Of a DNA stretch of 64,000 nt, positions 48,349-57,223 are shown in pieces. The notes beneath the pieces are model-generated. The model worked only from the letters and a program-made list of their open reading frames with translations, had not been told where the DNA came from and did no database searches. The position numbers and the translations under genes are program-made. The DNA is from Syntrophus aciditrophicus SB. Lineage in GTDB: Bacteria > Desulfobacterota > Syntrophia > Syntrophales > Syntrophaceae. The DNA is taken from assembly GCF_000013405.1 (NCBI RefSeq), contig NC_007759.1:1551001-1615000 (forward strand). Direction: 5' to 3'. Positions within the stretch are counted from its first letter, which is position 1. Each line of letters starts with the position of its first letter.

Positions 48349-48572
48349 TGGGTTTTTATCCCCTTGTTTTTAATGAAATCATAGATGCGGAAAACTGAAA
48401 ACAACAAACCTGTCAGGCTGATCAGGATAATCAGATTTGAAGCAAAAAAATACATAATAAACGTCTGAGGATGCGTTAAAGAATACGCGTTGAACAGATT
48501 GTCTATTCCCATAATCAGAAAAAGGATGGAGCAAAAACCGACCACTCCTGTTTTAAGCCAGAAAAAAAACAT
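48345..48572 (-). CDS. Small two-helix membrane protein
   Basis: 75 residues with hydrophobic helices at about 5-25 and 38-62 and a short basic tail (YDFIKNKGIKTQ). No family is recognisable. The 4-base ATGA overlap with the M16 gene and its clean membrane-protein pattern support it as real, although no Shine-Dalgarno sequence is clear. It may anchor or insert with the M16 pair, but that rests on position only. Confidence 0.62.
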   Translation of the reverse strand: MFFFWLKTGVVGFCSILFLIMGIDNLFNAYSLTHPQTFIMYFFASNLIILISLTGLLFSVFRIYDFIKNKGIKTQ

Positions 48573-48921
48573 AATGAATCCGTTTTATCCCGACAAGACC
48601 GGGATCCCCCCTTTACTATCCGGTTTGTACATAATGAGTGAAACGTACGGCTATCAGTTGTTCATGCGTTCGAGAAATTCAAACTCCATCGTTAAATAGA
48701 ATCCAGGATCTTATCAGCGATCCCGCTCAACAGCAACTCTGAAATTTATGATGCTCCAGGATCATTAGTGGTCCTCCTTGTCTGCACCTTCATGAAAAGC
48801 AGCAATTCATGATAATCGCTTTCCTCAGTCTTTCAGGCCGGGCTTTACACGGCGCAAAACGTTCATCAGGAATCCGGAAGAGGGCCCGCTTTGGAAAAGC
48901 AATGGGAAAAGTCGGGTCAGA
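48573..48921. other. 349-base region, partly a possible lost 3' end of the radical SAM gene
   Basis: Bases 48825-48921 on the minus strand continue an open, coding-like frame (DLTRLFPLLFQSGPSS and on) that is one frame off the radical SAM gene ending at 48922. The rest (48573-48824) shows short repeats of GGATC-containing words and no gene. Confidence 0.4.
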
Positions 48922-50280
48922 TCAGGTATCTGATCTTCCGCGCCTGATTGTATTTTTGAGTTTCCGGTAATCTTCGCAGGAAAAGTGTTCATGCCTACAG
49001 GGAAGCAGAGAATTGTTGTGAAATAAAGGCTCGTTTGCGATATCGTAGCTCGAGGTTTCAACAGCCTTATTCCAAAGTGCTGTTCCGGGTATCGGCGAGA
49101 ATTCCGCCAGGATGGGCCTGGCGCCCAGGGAAAGAACAAAGCGAATGCTTTCTTCAACCTCCCGGGCATCCTGTTCCGGAAGACCGCAGAGAAGGTACAG
49201 GCCGATATCCTGAGGCGCGTAACCGGCTTCTTTTAAATAGGAAAATGCGCTGTGCAAGTGCTCGTTCGAGACTTTTCCGCCTGTTCTCAACTGTCGTTCA
49301 AAATCTGAAGTTTCAAAGCCGAACCGCAGAGTGCGGAACCCGGACCGATACATCAACCGGCTGATCTTTGCCGTTATCGTTCGCAGATGAAGTCCGTTCG
49401 GACAATGAAACTGGCACGACAAGTCTCTGCGGATGATTTCCTTCATCAGGGGTATAGCCGTGTCCTCGGAGTTTATGAGAAAAGCATCGTCATAAAAGGA
49501 AAAATGACGAATTCCGAAATTTCGGTTCCAGAACGTTATTTCTTCGGCGACATGATTCGGGGAGCGTCTTCGAAAACTGCTGTTCAGGATATGGGATGCG
49601 CAATAGGTGCATCGAAAGGGGCAACCGCGCGAGGTCATTATGGGTAATTGTTCTTTATACGGAAGCAGGTCAAAAGCAGGGTAGGGCAGCGAGTCCAGTT
49701 CCGAAAGAACAGGAAGATATTCAATTTTTCGGTGCAGTAAGTCCTCGATAATAAAACGGATCTGCAGCTCTCCTTCCCCGGTCAGTACATAATCCGCCCC
49801 GGACTGTAAAGCGTGTTCCGGGCAGAGTGTCGCGTAAATGCCCCCCAGTATAACAGGAATGCCAGGAAATATTTCCCGGACGATCCTGATGACGTCAAAT
49901 ACCCCCGGATACCAGTAGGTCATCAGGGACGTAATCATGATGAGATCGGGAGGAGTGCGGGAATTCAATTCATGCCTGAAAATACGGGGCGTAATGCCGT
50001 AGCGGTAATAGTTGCGCGGAAAATCCTGCAACGGTTCCGGTTTTGGAATCCTTTCCTTTGGGTAATGTCCCTGGCCGAAAGCTTTCCTCCTGGGTTTCTT
50101 GATATGTTTCTCCCCATCGAGACCGGGATGACAGGGATTCATGCAATCGATCAATTGCACGCCAATGGAATTTTTTCTGAGGATGCCGGCCATGTATAAA
50201 AGCCCCAGTGGCTTGCTCCAGAAATCATAGGCCGCAAAATCATAAATCCAGGGGTTTATAAGAAGGACGTTGGTGTTCAT
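48922..50280 (-). CDS. B12-binding-domain-type radical SAM protein
   Basis: 452 residues. The N-terminal part (LLINPWIYDF, PLGLLYMAGILRK, VILGGIYATLCPEHAL) is the Rossmann-like B12-binding domain of this class; GCPFRCTYC (about 227-235) is the CX3CX2C cluster site, followed by FYDDAFLIN and LRFGFETSD. Such enzymes carry out methylations or rearrangements on lipids, hopanoids or cofactors; the substrate here is unknown. The frame ends early with RRGRSDT, while a neighbouring frame remains coding-like for about 35 more codons, so a frameshift in the A5 run at 48953-48957 is possible. No Shine-Dalgarno sequence is seen at the ATG. Confidence 0.82.
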   Translation of the reverse strand: MNTNVLLINPWIYDFAAYDFWSKPLGLLYMAGILRKNSIGVQLIDCMNPCHPGLDGEKHIKKPRRKAFGQGHYPKERIPKPEPLQDFPRNYYRYGITPRIFRHELNSRTPPDLIMITSLMTYWYPGVFDVIRIVREIFPGIPVILGGIYATLCPEHALQSGADYVLTGEGELQIRFIIEDLLHRKIEYLPVLSELDSLPYPAFDLLPYKEQLPIMTSRGCPFRCTYCASHILNSSFRRRSPNHVAEEITFWNRNFGIRHFSFYDDAFLINSEDTAIPLMKEIIRRDLSCQFHCPNGLHLRTITAKISRLMYRSGFRTLRFGFETSDFERQLRTGGKVSNEHLHSAFSYLKEAGYAPQDIGLYLLCGLPEQDAREVEESIRFVLSLGARPILAEFSPIPGTALWNKAVETSSYDIANEPLFHNNSLLPCRHEHFSCEDYRKLKNTIRRGRSDT

Positions 50281-50740
50281 TTGATCAATTTAATATGATG
50301 AATTGACCTCGTCTCAAAAAAACGAGACGGGAATCCGGTTCTTATTCTCAAAAAATATTTGTTTACATCATTTTACGTGCAAGATTTTTGAAAGCTATCG
50401 ATATTATGGGAAGAACATTCGGATATAAATACTCTGCGGACACCTTTTTCAAATCAGATACTTCCGTAAATAGGCCAGTCAGCTTTGAATATGCCGTGAA
50501 TAGTTTTAATCGGGTTTGTCACTCTCTTGCAGCTTGCCTGAAAAGTCAAGATAAAGATTGCAAACCGGAAAGCTTGAATTCAGCAATAAGAGATGACTCA
50601 ATAGTTGGGTTAAGCGAGAAAGGCCAAATTCATTCGGTTCCTCAACAAGATTAATTTCTTGAAGTTGCCGGATAGAACTGCTATATTTTGACATTAAAAA
50701 TAATCCGTGATTACAATTACTTATCAAAGGAACAAAGAAT
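50281..50740. other. 460-base region between divergent genes, no convincing gene
   Basis: It separates the radical SAM gene (minus) from coaBC (plus). An eight-base-pair hairpin is at 50308-50331 with an A7C loop. A weak open frame at 50406-50654 has no ribosome-binding site and no recognisable protein. The coaBC promoter lies at the end. Confidence 0.5.
50688..50717 (+). promoter_or_regulatory. Promoter of coaBC
   Basis: TTGACA (50688-50693), 18-base spacer and TACAAT (50712-50717). The start near 50724 leaves a leader of about 17 bases before the ATG at 50741. Confidence 0.6.
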
Positions 50741-52012
50741 ATGCTTAAGGACAAAAAAATAGTTCTGGGAATAACAGGGGGTATAGCGGCGTACAAGGCG
50801 GCGGAACTGACTCGACAATTGATTAAAAACGGAGCGGAAGTGAAAGTGATCATGACTCGTCATGCCACGGAGTTCATTACCCCGTTGACGATGCAGACCC
50901 TTTCGTGTGGTCCTGTATTTCTTGATATGTTTGCTTGCATCAAAGACTTCGAGATTGCCCATATCGCCCTCGCGGATTACGCGGACCTTCTGGTCATCGT
51001 TCCCGCGACGGCCAATGTGATTGGGAAGATTGCCTCGGGCATCGCGGATGATCTGCTTACAACAACGGTCATGGCTGCAAAAGCGCCCGTTCTGATCTGT
51101 CCAGCAATGAATGTCAACATGTTCGAAAATTCCATCGTTCAGGAAAAAATCAAGGATCTGGGCTCTCATGGATTTCATATTCTATCTCCGGCAGCGGGTG
51201 AACTGGCCTGCGGGACAGAGGGCAAGGGGCGGCTTCCCGAGGTGCCTGACATTATGGAAGAAATAGAATATCTGTTAACCGAAAAGGACCTGATGGGGGA
51301 ACATATCCTTGTAACGGCGGGGCCGACAAGGGAACCTTTCGATCCCGTTCGATTCATTACCAATTATTCATCAGGAAAAATGGGATATGCCATCGCGACG
51401 GTTGCGCGCCGGAGGGGGGCGACCGTGACCCTGGTCAGCGGCCCGACCCATTTGTCTGTTCCTTCAGGTGTTGAATTTCTATCAGTTTCGACAGCCCGGG
51501 AAATGAGGGATGCCGTACTTGCGAATCTGCCGGAAGCGACGGTGGTGATCAAAGCCGCCGCGGTGGCGGATTACAGACCGGCTGTCCGGGAGCCACAGAA
51601 AATCAAGAAAAAGGACGACGATCTGACGGTAAAACTGGAAAGAAATCCTGATATCATTCAGGAGATCGGAAAGAAGAAGCAGAACCGCATTCTTGTCGGT
51701 TTCGCTATGGAGTCTGAACATCTTGTAGAAAATGCAATTGCAAAAATGGTTGGAAAAAATATGGATTTCATCGTTGCCAACGACCTGACAAAGCAGGGCG
51801 CCGGTTTTCAGGGCGACACCAATATCATCAGTATCCTGGACCGCGATGGAGAATTTCAGGAACTGCCGCTCATGGACAAGATCGAGGCGGCCGCGATCAT
51901 CCTGGACAAGGTGAGGAAGATCCGGAACAGTCAGCTTAACAATCCCGAAAAAGAGCGGGATCCTTTTTCTGCTTCGTGGAAGACCGCCGGCGATAAAGAC
52001 CACCTCCAATGA
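50741..52012 (+). CDS. coaBC: Bifunctional phosphopantothenoylcysteine synthetase/decarboxylase CoaBC
   Basis: 423 residues. The N-terminal flavin decarboxylase (CoaC) has GGIAAYKAAELTRQL, the catalytic His in EIAHIALADYADL, PATANVIGKIASGIADDLL and CPAMNVNMFEN. The C-terminal synthetase (CoaB) begins near 185 with VTAGPTREPFDPVRFITNYSSGKMG, then AAVADYRP, LERNPDII and ANDLTKQGAGF. It performs steps two and three from pantothenate to CoA, complementing panB at 16 kb. AAAGGAA precedes the ATG. Its stop is four bases before the GTG of the UDG gene. Confidence 0.96.
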   Translation: MLKDKKIVLGITGGIAAYKAAELTRQLIKNGAEVKVIMTRHATEFITPLTMQTLSCGPVFLDMFACIKDFEIAHIALADYADLLVIVPATANVIGKIASGIADDLLTTTVMAAKAPVLICPAMNVNMFENSIVQEKIKDLGSHGFHILSPAAGELACGTEGKGRLPEVPDIMEEIEYLLTEKDLMGEHILVTAGPTREPFDPVRFITNYSSGKMGYAIATVARRRGATVTLVSGPTHLSVPSGVEFLSVSTAREMRDAVLANLPEATVVIKAAAVADYRPAVREPQKIKKKDDDLTVKLERNPDIIQEIGKKKQNRILVGFAMESEHLVENAIAKMVGKNMDFIVANDLTKQGAGFQGDTNIISILDRDGEFQELPLMDKIEAAAIILDKVRKIRNSQLNNPEKERDPFSASWKTAGDKDHLQ

Positions 52013-52015
52013 GTC

Positions 52016-52807
52016 GTGATTGAGATGAACGAATCGGATATCTTGAAAGACGAATTGTACACGCTGGTCCGTTCCTTAAAAAACCAGATCGAGCTTGCGT
52101 GGGAACTTCGACATCCTTTATCGTGGACGACGGCGGAGGGAGATCAGAAATCGCCATTCCTCGGAATGAAGCTGGCCTCAGGGGTGCATGAACAAGATGT
52201 GAAGGAATCGTTGATCTCCTCCGACATCACCGGTCCAGCGGACAATCCCCTGGAAACACTGGATGATATTCGACGTGACATGGAAGCGTGCCATCGCTGT
52301 CCCCTTGAAAAAACGCGGAAAAATCTTGTCTTCGGCGAAGGCAATCCCCACTCGGAACTGGTTTTCGTGGGAGAAGCGCCCGGCGCCGACGAAGATCTTC
52401 AGGGAAGGCCCTTTGTGGGACGCGCCGGTCATCTCCTGACCAGAATTATCGATGCCATGGGACTGAAAAGGGAGGATGTCTATATCTGCAACATCCTGAA
52501 ATGCCGTCCTCCGGGAAATCGAAATCCCCTGCCCGAAGAAATCGAAGTTTGTGAACCCTGGCTGATCCGACAGCTGGAAGCGATCCGTCCACGGATAATC
52601 TGCGCTCTGGGCACCTTTGCGGCTCAGACCCTTCTCAAAAAGAAGGGAATTCCTATTACCGTTCTTCGTGGACAGTTTCATGACTATCATGGAATTAAAC
52701 TGATGCCTACCTACCATCCCGCATATCTTCTGAGGAATCCGGGAGCAAAAAGGCAGGTTTGGGAAGATGTACAGAAAATCATGAAAGTTCTGGAAGCGGG
52801 TCAATAA
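52016..52807 (+). CDS. Family 4 uracil-DNA glycosylase (iron-sulphur type)
   Basis: 263 residues from a GTG; an ATG nine bases on (52025) is an equally possible start. The core has CHRCPL (Cys92, Cys95), FVGEAPGADEDLQGRPFVGRAG (motif A), CNILKCRPPGNRNP, Cys163 and Cys179, and HPAYLLRNP (motif B). The four cysteines match the 4Fe-4S ligands of Thermus/Archaeoglobus-type UDG. It removes uracil from DNA. The first 90 residues are a less conserved helical extension. Confidence 0.92.
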   Translation: MIEMNESDILKDELYTLVRSLKNQIELAWELRHPLSWTTAEGDQKSPFLGMKLASGVHEQDVKESLISSDITGPADNPLETLDDIRRDMEACHRCPLEKTRKNLVFGEGNPHSELVFVGEAPGADEDLQGRPFVGRAGHLLTRIIDAMGLKREDVYICNILKCRPPGNRNPLPEEIEVCEPWLIRQLEAIRPRIICALGTFAAQTLLKKKGIPITVLRGQFHDYHGIKLMPTYHPAYLLRNPGAKRQVWEDVQKIMKVLEAGQ

Positions 52808-54130
52808 ATGGAAAACAGGATGAAACGCTTACGTCAAATCTTTGCTTTTTTGTCGGGATTGCTCATTTTTTTCATGCTCCTGGGAATCTGCTTTGCGGCC
52901 CATGACGAGGAAAAGAAACCCGTCTTCGACGTTATCAGAATCAATGCAGCGATTACCCCTCCTGTAGCTGATTATATTCTTCAGAGTCTTGATGCGGCGG
53001 GAAAAGCTGGGGCTGATGGCCTCATTATTCTCCTGGATACCCCTGGCGGACTCGATCTGGCGATGCGGGATATTGTGAAAGGAATCCTCGGGGCGCGTAT
53101 ACCCGTAATTGTTTATGTATCTCCGTCAGGAGCAAGGGCGGCCTCAGCGGGAATGATCATCACCATTGCCGCCCATGTCGCGGCGATGGCGCCGGGAACC
53201 AACATCGGCGCGGCCCATCCTGTAGGAATCGGCATTGGCGGCGGATCTGACAAGGTCATGATGGAAAAGGTGGAAAACGACGCTGTTGCGTATGCCGTGA
53301 GCATTGCGAGGCAGAAGGGAAGGAACGTCGAATGGGTGGAAAAAGCAGTCCGGAAAAGTGAATCGATTCCAGCCGATGAAGCCCGGCAGACTCGGGTTGT
53401 CGACTGGGTTGCCGGAGATCTGAATGCCCTGCTGGAAATGATGAATGACCAGGAAGTTCAGATCCAGGGCGGCGTGAAGATCATCAAGACCAAGGGCGGC
53501 ATTCTGCGGGATCGGAAGATGAATCTCCGGCAGAAGGTGCTGACGACTCTGAGCGATCCCAATATCGCTTACATCCTTCTGCTTGTCGGGCTGGCCGGCC
53601 TTTATTTTGAATTCGCTCATCCCGGGGTGATTCTTCCCGGCGTGATCGGCGGCATTTCGCTGATCATGTCTTTTTTTGCGCTGCAGACTCTTCCAGTCAA
53701 TTACGCAGGAATTGCGCTGATTCTTTTCGGCCTGATTCTCTTTATTGCTGAGATTAAAGTGATCAGCCACGGGCTGCTTTCGCTGGGAGGCGTCATTTCT
53801 CTTTTCCTGGGATCACTTCTGCTCTTTGATTCCCCCGAACCGGCACTTCGGGTTGCTCTGAAAGTCATGATCCCGGCTTTGATCATCACTTCATCTTTTT
53901 TCATTTTTATTGTGAGTCTGGTTATCAAAGCGCAGGTTAGAAAAAAACATACCGGCATTGATGAATTAATAGACGCGGAAGGAATTGCCCTGACTGATAT
54001 CCATGAAAGCGGTAAAACCTTTATTCGTGGTGAATACTGGGATTCCTGGAGCGAACATCCGATTGAAAAAGGTGAAAAAGTCAGAGTTGAGCGCGTTGAG
54101 GGGATGAAAATAAAGGTGACGAAAAAATAA
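52808..54130 (+). CDS. NfeD-family membrane serine protease (long form)
   Basis: 440 residues. Signal peptide (1-31), a ClpP-like protease domain (about 38-225) with Ser113 in [10 protein letters not shown] and probable Lys153 in the dyad, four or five membrane helices (about 252-385), and a C-terminal OB-fold NfeD domain ([21 protein letters not shown]). In Pyrococcus the homologue cleaves the C-terminus of its partner stomatin. A slipin gene follows after 26 bases, the conserved pairing of this family. Confidence 0.93.
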   Translation: MENRMKRLRQIFAFLSGLLIFFMLLGICFAAHDEEKKPVFDVIRINAAITPPVADYILQSLDAAGKAGADGLIILLDTPGGLDLAMRDIVKGILGARIPVIVYVSPSGARAASAGMIITIAAHVAAMAPGTNIGAAHPVGIGIGGGSDKVMMEKVENDAVAYAVSIARQKGRNVEWVEKAVRKSESIPADEARQTRVVDWVAGDLNALLEMMNDQEVQIQGGVKIIKTKGGILRDRKMNLRQKVLTTLSDPNIAYILLLVGLAGLYFEFAHPGVILPGVIGGISLIMSFFALQTLPVNYAGIALILFGLILFIAEIKVISHGLLSLGGVISLFLGSLLLFDSPEPALRVALKVMIPALIITSSFFIFIVSLVIKAQVRKKHTGIDELIDAEGIALTDIHESGKTFIRGEYWDSWSEHPIEKGEKVRVERVEGMKIKVTKK

Positions 54131-54156
54131 TTTGTATTAACAGGGGAGGATGGATT

Positions 54157-54906
54157 ATGTATACGCTTGTTGTTCTGGTCGTTCTGGTCGTCATGTTTCT
54201 CGCGTCGGCTATACGGGTTCTCAATGAATACGAACGTGGTGTAATTTTTCGACTGGGTCGGGTGATTGATGTAAAAGGGCCGGGCCTGATTATCCTGATT
54301 CCCGTTGTGGATCGGATGATCAAGGTCGACATGCGGACAATCACCATGGATGTACCTCCTCAGGACGTGATCACACGCGACAACGTTTCGATCAAGGTTA
54401 ATGCCGTTGTTTATTTCCGGGTGATGGATGCAAACTCGGCCGTTATTCAAGTGGAGAACTTTCTTTATGCCACCTCGCAGCTTGCCCAGACCACCCTCCG
54501 CAGTGTATGCGGACAGGTTGAACTGGACGAAATTCTATCTGAAAGAGAAAAAATCAATCTTCAACTACAGGAAATTCTTGATCGGAGTACAGATCCCTGG
54601 GGAATCAAGGTTTCTCTTGTCGAGGTGAAGCATATCGATCTTCCTGAAGAGATGAAACGGGCAATGGCCAAACAGGCGGAAGCGGAACGGGAACGGCGGG
54701 CAAAGATCATAGCGGCGGAAGGTGAATATCAGGCGGCGCAGAAGCTCATCGAGGCGGCAGCGCTGATGAGCACCCAGCCCATATCTGTGCAGCTCCGTTA
54801 TCTGCAGACTCTGAACCAGATCGCTGCAGAAAATAATTCGACAACGGTTTTCCCCGTTCCCATCGACCTCTTCGGTCCCTTCCTGAAAGGAAAAGACAAA
54901 GAATGA
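54157..54906 (+). CDS. Slipin (stomatin/SPFH-family membrane protein)
   Basis: 249 residues. An N-terminal membrane helix (1-18) and the SPFH domain beginning [15 protein letters not shown], with [21 protein letters not shown] and [17 protein letters not shown], then a coiled coil ([19 protein letters not shown]). It forms membrane-bound oligomers that organise local lipid and protein content and is the presumed substrate of the NfeD protease encoded just upstream. GGGGAGG precedes the ATG. Confidence 0.93.
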   Translation: MYTLVVLVVLVVMFLASAIRVLNEYERGVIFRLGRVIDVKGPGLIILIPVVDRMIKVDMRTITMDVPPQDVITRDNVSIKVNAVVYFRVMDANSAVIQVENFLYATSQLAQTTLRSVCGQVELDEILSEREKINLQLQEILDRSTDPWGIKVSLVEVKHIDLPEEMKRAMAKQAEAERERRAKIIAAEGEYQAAQKLIEAAALMSTQPISVQLRYLQTLNQIAAENNSTTVFPVPIDLFGPFLKGKDKE

Positions 54907-54950
54907 CTCCGAAGGGAAAGGTAAAAGCTGCATAGGATAGGGAAAAAAAA

Positions 54951-55256
54951 TTGAAAGACAAAAGTGCCATTTTGACAGGGGGGTTGGTTCTGATTGCCCT
55001 CGGTATCCTCATTTTTCTGCAGAAAACCACAACATTCGGATTTGATCGGAGCTGGCCCATTTTTTTGATCGTGATCGGCGGTGGAATACTGATAAAGAGA
55101 TTAGGTGATCTTGGAGGCTGGATCATTGCCGCCGTTGGGGTCGGATTTTTTCTGCTCAGAAATGGGCATCTCCACCTGGGTGAATTATCAGCCTATGTTT
55201 TGCCACTGTCACTAATACTGGTGGGGGCGGGCATGGTCTGGAAGCATATCAGGTAA
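54951..55256 (+). CDS. Small membrane protein, DUF5668/LiaF-N-like
   Basis: 101 residues from a TTG. Three or four hydrophobic stretches with the pattern LTGGLVLIALGILIFLQ, SWPIFLIVIGGGILIKRL and YVLPLSLILVGAGMVW, typical of DUF5668-type modules. It lies 44 bases after the slipin gene, so it may belong to the same envelope-stress unit. Function unknown. Confidence 0.7.
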   Translation: MKDKSAILTGGLVLIALGILIFLQKTTTFGFDRSWPIFLIVIGGGILIKRLGDLGGWIIAAVGVGFFLLRNGHLHLGELSAYVLPLSLILVGAGMVWKHIR

Positions 55257-55282
55257 ATACGGGTCAAAGGGCGGTACAAAAA

Positions 55283-56011
55283 ATGGACAAAAGAATTCTG
55301 ATATTATGTGATTTTGACGGCACGACCTGCCTCAATGATATTGGAAATCAAATTTTGAACCGTTATGCAAAAGGATGGCGGGAAATCGATCGGGCATACT
55401 GTGCCAATAAAATCGGCTCGCGCCTTGCCTATCTGCAGATACAGCCTTTATTCCACGGAACTAAGCGGGAGATGACGGACTATGCTCTGCATCACGAAAA
55501 AATCGATCCTCACTTTCAGCCCTTTTACCAATCCTGTAAAGAAAAAGGCATAGACTTGAAGATAGTTTCCGACGGCCTGGATTTTTATATTGCTTCCGTA
55601 CTTCGTAAGTACGATCTGCAGGAAATCGAATTTTATTCCAACAGGGTTGTCTTCCAGAGCAATGCAACCCTGTCCATAGAATTTCCCTCCCCCCGCAACG
55701 GCTGTCATCTTTGCGGAACTTGCAAATCAACAATTCTGAATTTTTACCGGGAATTTTATGATCTGATTATTTATGTGGGGGACAGTTATTCCGATGTCTG
55801 TCCGGCCATGATTGCCGATCTCGTGTTTGCGAAGCCCATTCTTTCCGAGAAATGCCGTAAAAACGGGAAGGCCTGCATTGCTTATGAAAATTTCCGGGAT
55901 GTAGGGGAATATCTGAGCAAATTTCTGGAGGAGCCGGCAGGCGACGAAGAATCGCCATTCTGGGATGTTGCAACAAAACAGGGAAACTCGCGGCATCAGG
56001 AGAATCTCTGA
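55283..56011 (+). CDS. HAD-IB phosphatase, MtnX-like
   Basis: 242 residues. ILCDFDGTTCLNDIGN is motif I, IVSDGLDFYI motif II and YVGDSYSDVCPAMIADLVFAK motif IV. CHLCGTCKSTIL resembles a cysteine pair seen in MtnX-type enzymes, which act on an enol-phosphate in methionine salvage. No other mtn gene is nearby, so another small phosphate substrate is possible. The tail (after about 220) is low in conservation. Confidence 0.75.
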   Translation: MDKRILILCDFDGTTCLNDIGNQILNRYAKGWREIDRAYCANKIGSRLAYLQIQPLFHGTKREMTDYALHHEKIDPHFQPFYQSCKEKGIDLKIVSDGLDFYIASVLRKYDLQEIEFYSNRVVFQSNATLSIEFPSPRNGCHLCGTCKSTILNFYREFYDLIIYVGDSYSDVCPAMIADLVFAKPILSEKCRKNGKACIAYENFRDVGEYLSKFLEEPAGDEESPFWDVATKQGNSRHQENL

Positions 56012-56234
56012 AATATTGCCGTTTTTGTCACTGTAAAGCATTTGTCTGAATTTAATTGCTTCCTGTCCTGCTGGTTTTTAAATCTCAACGGCTCATGCAG
56101 CATCTCAAATCGCCAGAATCAAAAAATGCAAAATTCTAATTTGTAATGAAGTAGCTATTTTTGAGGTAAATAAGTAATAGGAACCGGACAGGTTCTGCGT
56201 TCATCAAAAATATACACGACTGCCGAGGAGTATA

Positions 56235-57179
56235 ATGGATAAAAAGCGAAACAGAACAGGCGCGCTTCGCTCTTTTTTATTTGCCTGCGTCATCACAGCA
56301 CCGATTCTGATATGCGCCTGCAGTCACTATATGGCCAGGCCATCCTTCGGGGAAGCAAATGAATATTTCAGTCAGGGAAACTATATAGCCTCTCTGAGTA
56401 AATATGAGCAGATAATGAAGAAATATCCGGCGGCAGGAGACAGGGTTCTTTTTGAGATGGGTATTATTTACGCATACCCTGGAAATGAGCAGAAAGATTA
56501 TCAGAAATCACTGGAATGTTTCCAGAAGCTCCTGAAGGATTACCCGGAGAGCCGGTACAGACAGGACAGCGTGGAGATGATCGCTCATGTCGATAATGTC
56601 GCGATAAAAGATAAAAGGATTATCGCTCTGCAAAAACAGATTACGACTCTCGAACAGGAGCTTAAGAGCAGGGATAATGAGGTTGCTGCATTGAGAAAAA
56701 ATATTGAAGCTCTTGAACGTGAACTCAAAAACAGGATTTCTGCAATCCCGAATATGCCGGCGGACCGGATACTGATTGAAAAGAGAAAACGAAGATTGAC
56801 ATTGATCGCAAGGGACAAGGTGCTCAAGATGTACAAGATAGCCCTGGGAGGTAACCCGGACGGTCCGAAAATAAGACAGGGCGATAACAAAACCCCCGAG
56901 GGGACCTACATAATCGATTCAAGGAACAGGGATAGCCGATATCACCTCGCCCTTCACATTTCCTATCCAAATGACGAAGACAGAAAACGGGCAAGGCGTT
57001 TGGGTGTCTCGCCAGGTGGCAATATCATGATCCACGGTCTGAGGAACGGTTTTTCGTGGATTGGAGATTTTCACACAGCAAATGACTGGACTAAAGGGTG
57101 CATTGCCGTTACGAATGAAGAGATAGAGGAAATTGCCCGTTTAGTGCGAAATGGTACAATTGTTCACATTTTGCCATAA
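56235..57179 (+). CDS. Lipoprotein L,D-transpeptidase (YkuD domain) with TPR and coiled coil
   Basis: 314 residues. A lipoprotein signal ends in LICAC (lipidation near residue 29). Tetratricopeptide-like helices (about 38-110) and a coiled coil (about 130-170) lead to the YkuD domain (about 180-314), with NIMIHGLRN (His267) and the nucleophile Cys289 in DWTKGCIAVTNEE. Such enzymes cross-link murein or attach lipoprotein to it. A second L,D-transpeptidase gene follows at once, and an Lpp-like gene after that. Confidence 0.88.
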   Translation: MDKKRNRTGALRSFLFACVITAPILICACSHYMARPSFGEANEYFSQGNYIASLSKYEQIMKKYPAAGDRVLFEMGIIYAYPGNEQKDYQKSLECFQKLLKDYPESRYRQDSVEMIAHVDNVAIKDKRIIALQKQITTLEQELKSRDNEVAALRKNIEALERELKNRISAIPNMPADRILIEKRKRRLTLIARDKVLKMYKIALGGNPDGPKIRQGDNKTPEGTYIIDSRNRDSRYHLALHISYPNDEDRKRARRLGVSPGGNIMIHGLRNGFSWIGDFHTANDWTKGCIAVTNEEIEEIARLVRNGTIVHILP

Positions 57180-57223
57180 AATGCCTCAATACCATATCAC
57201 AATAATTGGATCTTATTTGGCCC

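Noticed and set aside
50308-50331. Hairpin as a terminator
   Set aside because: The A7/T7 run lies in the loop, not after the stem, so it does not have terminator form.
50388-50654. 88-codon open frame in the gap before coaBC
   Set aside because: It starts at TTG without a Shine-Dalgarno sequence, and neither composition nor residues suggest a protein.
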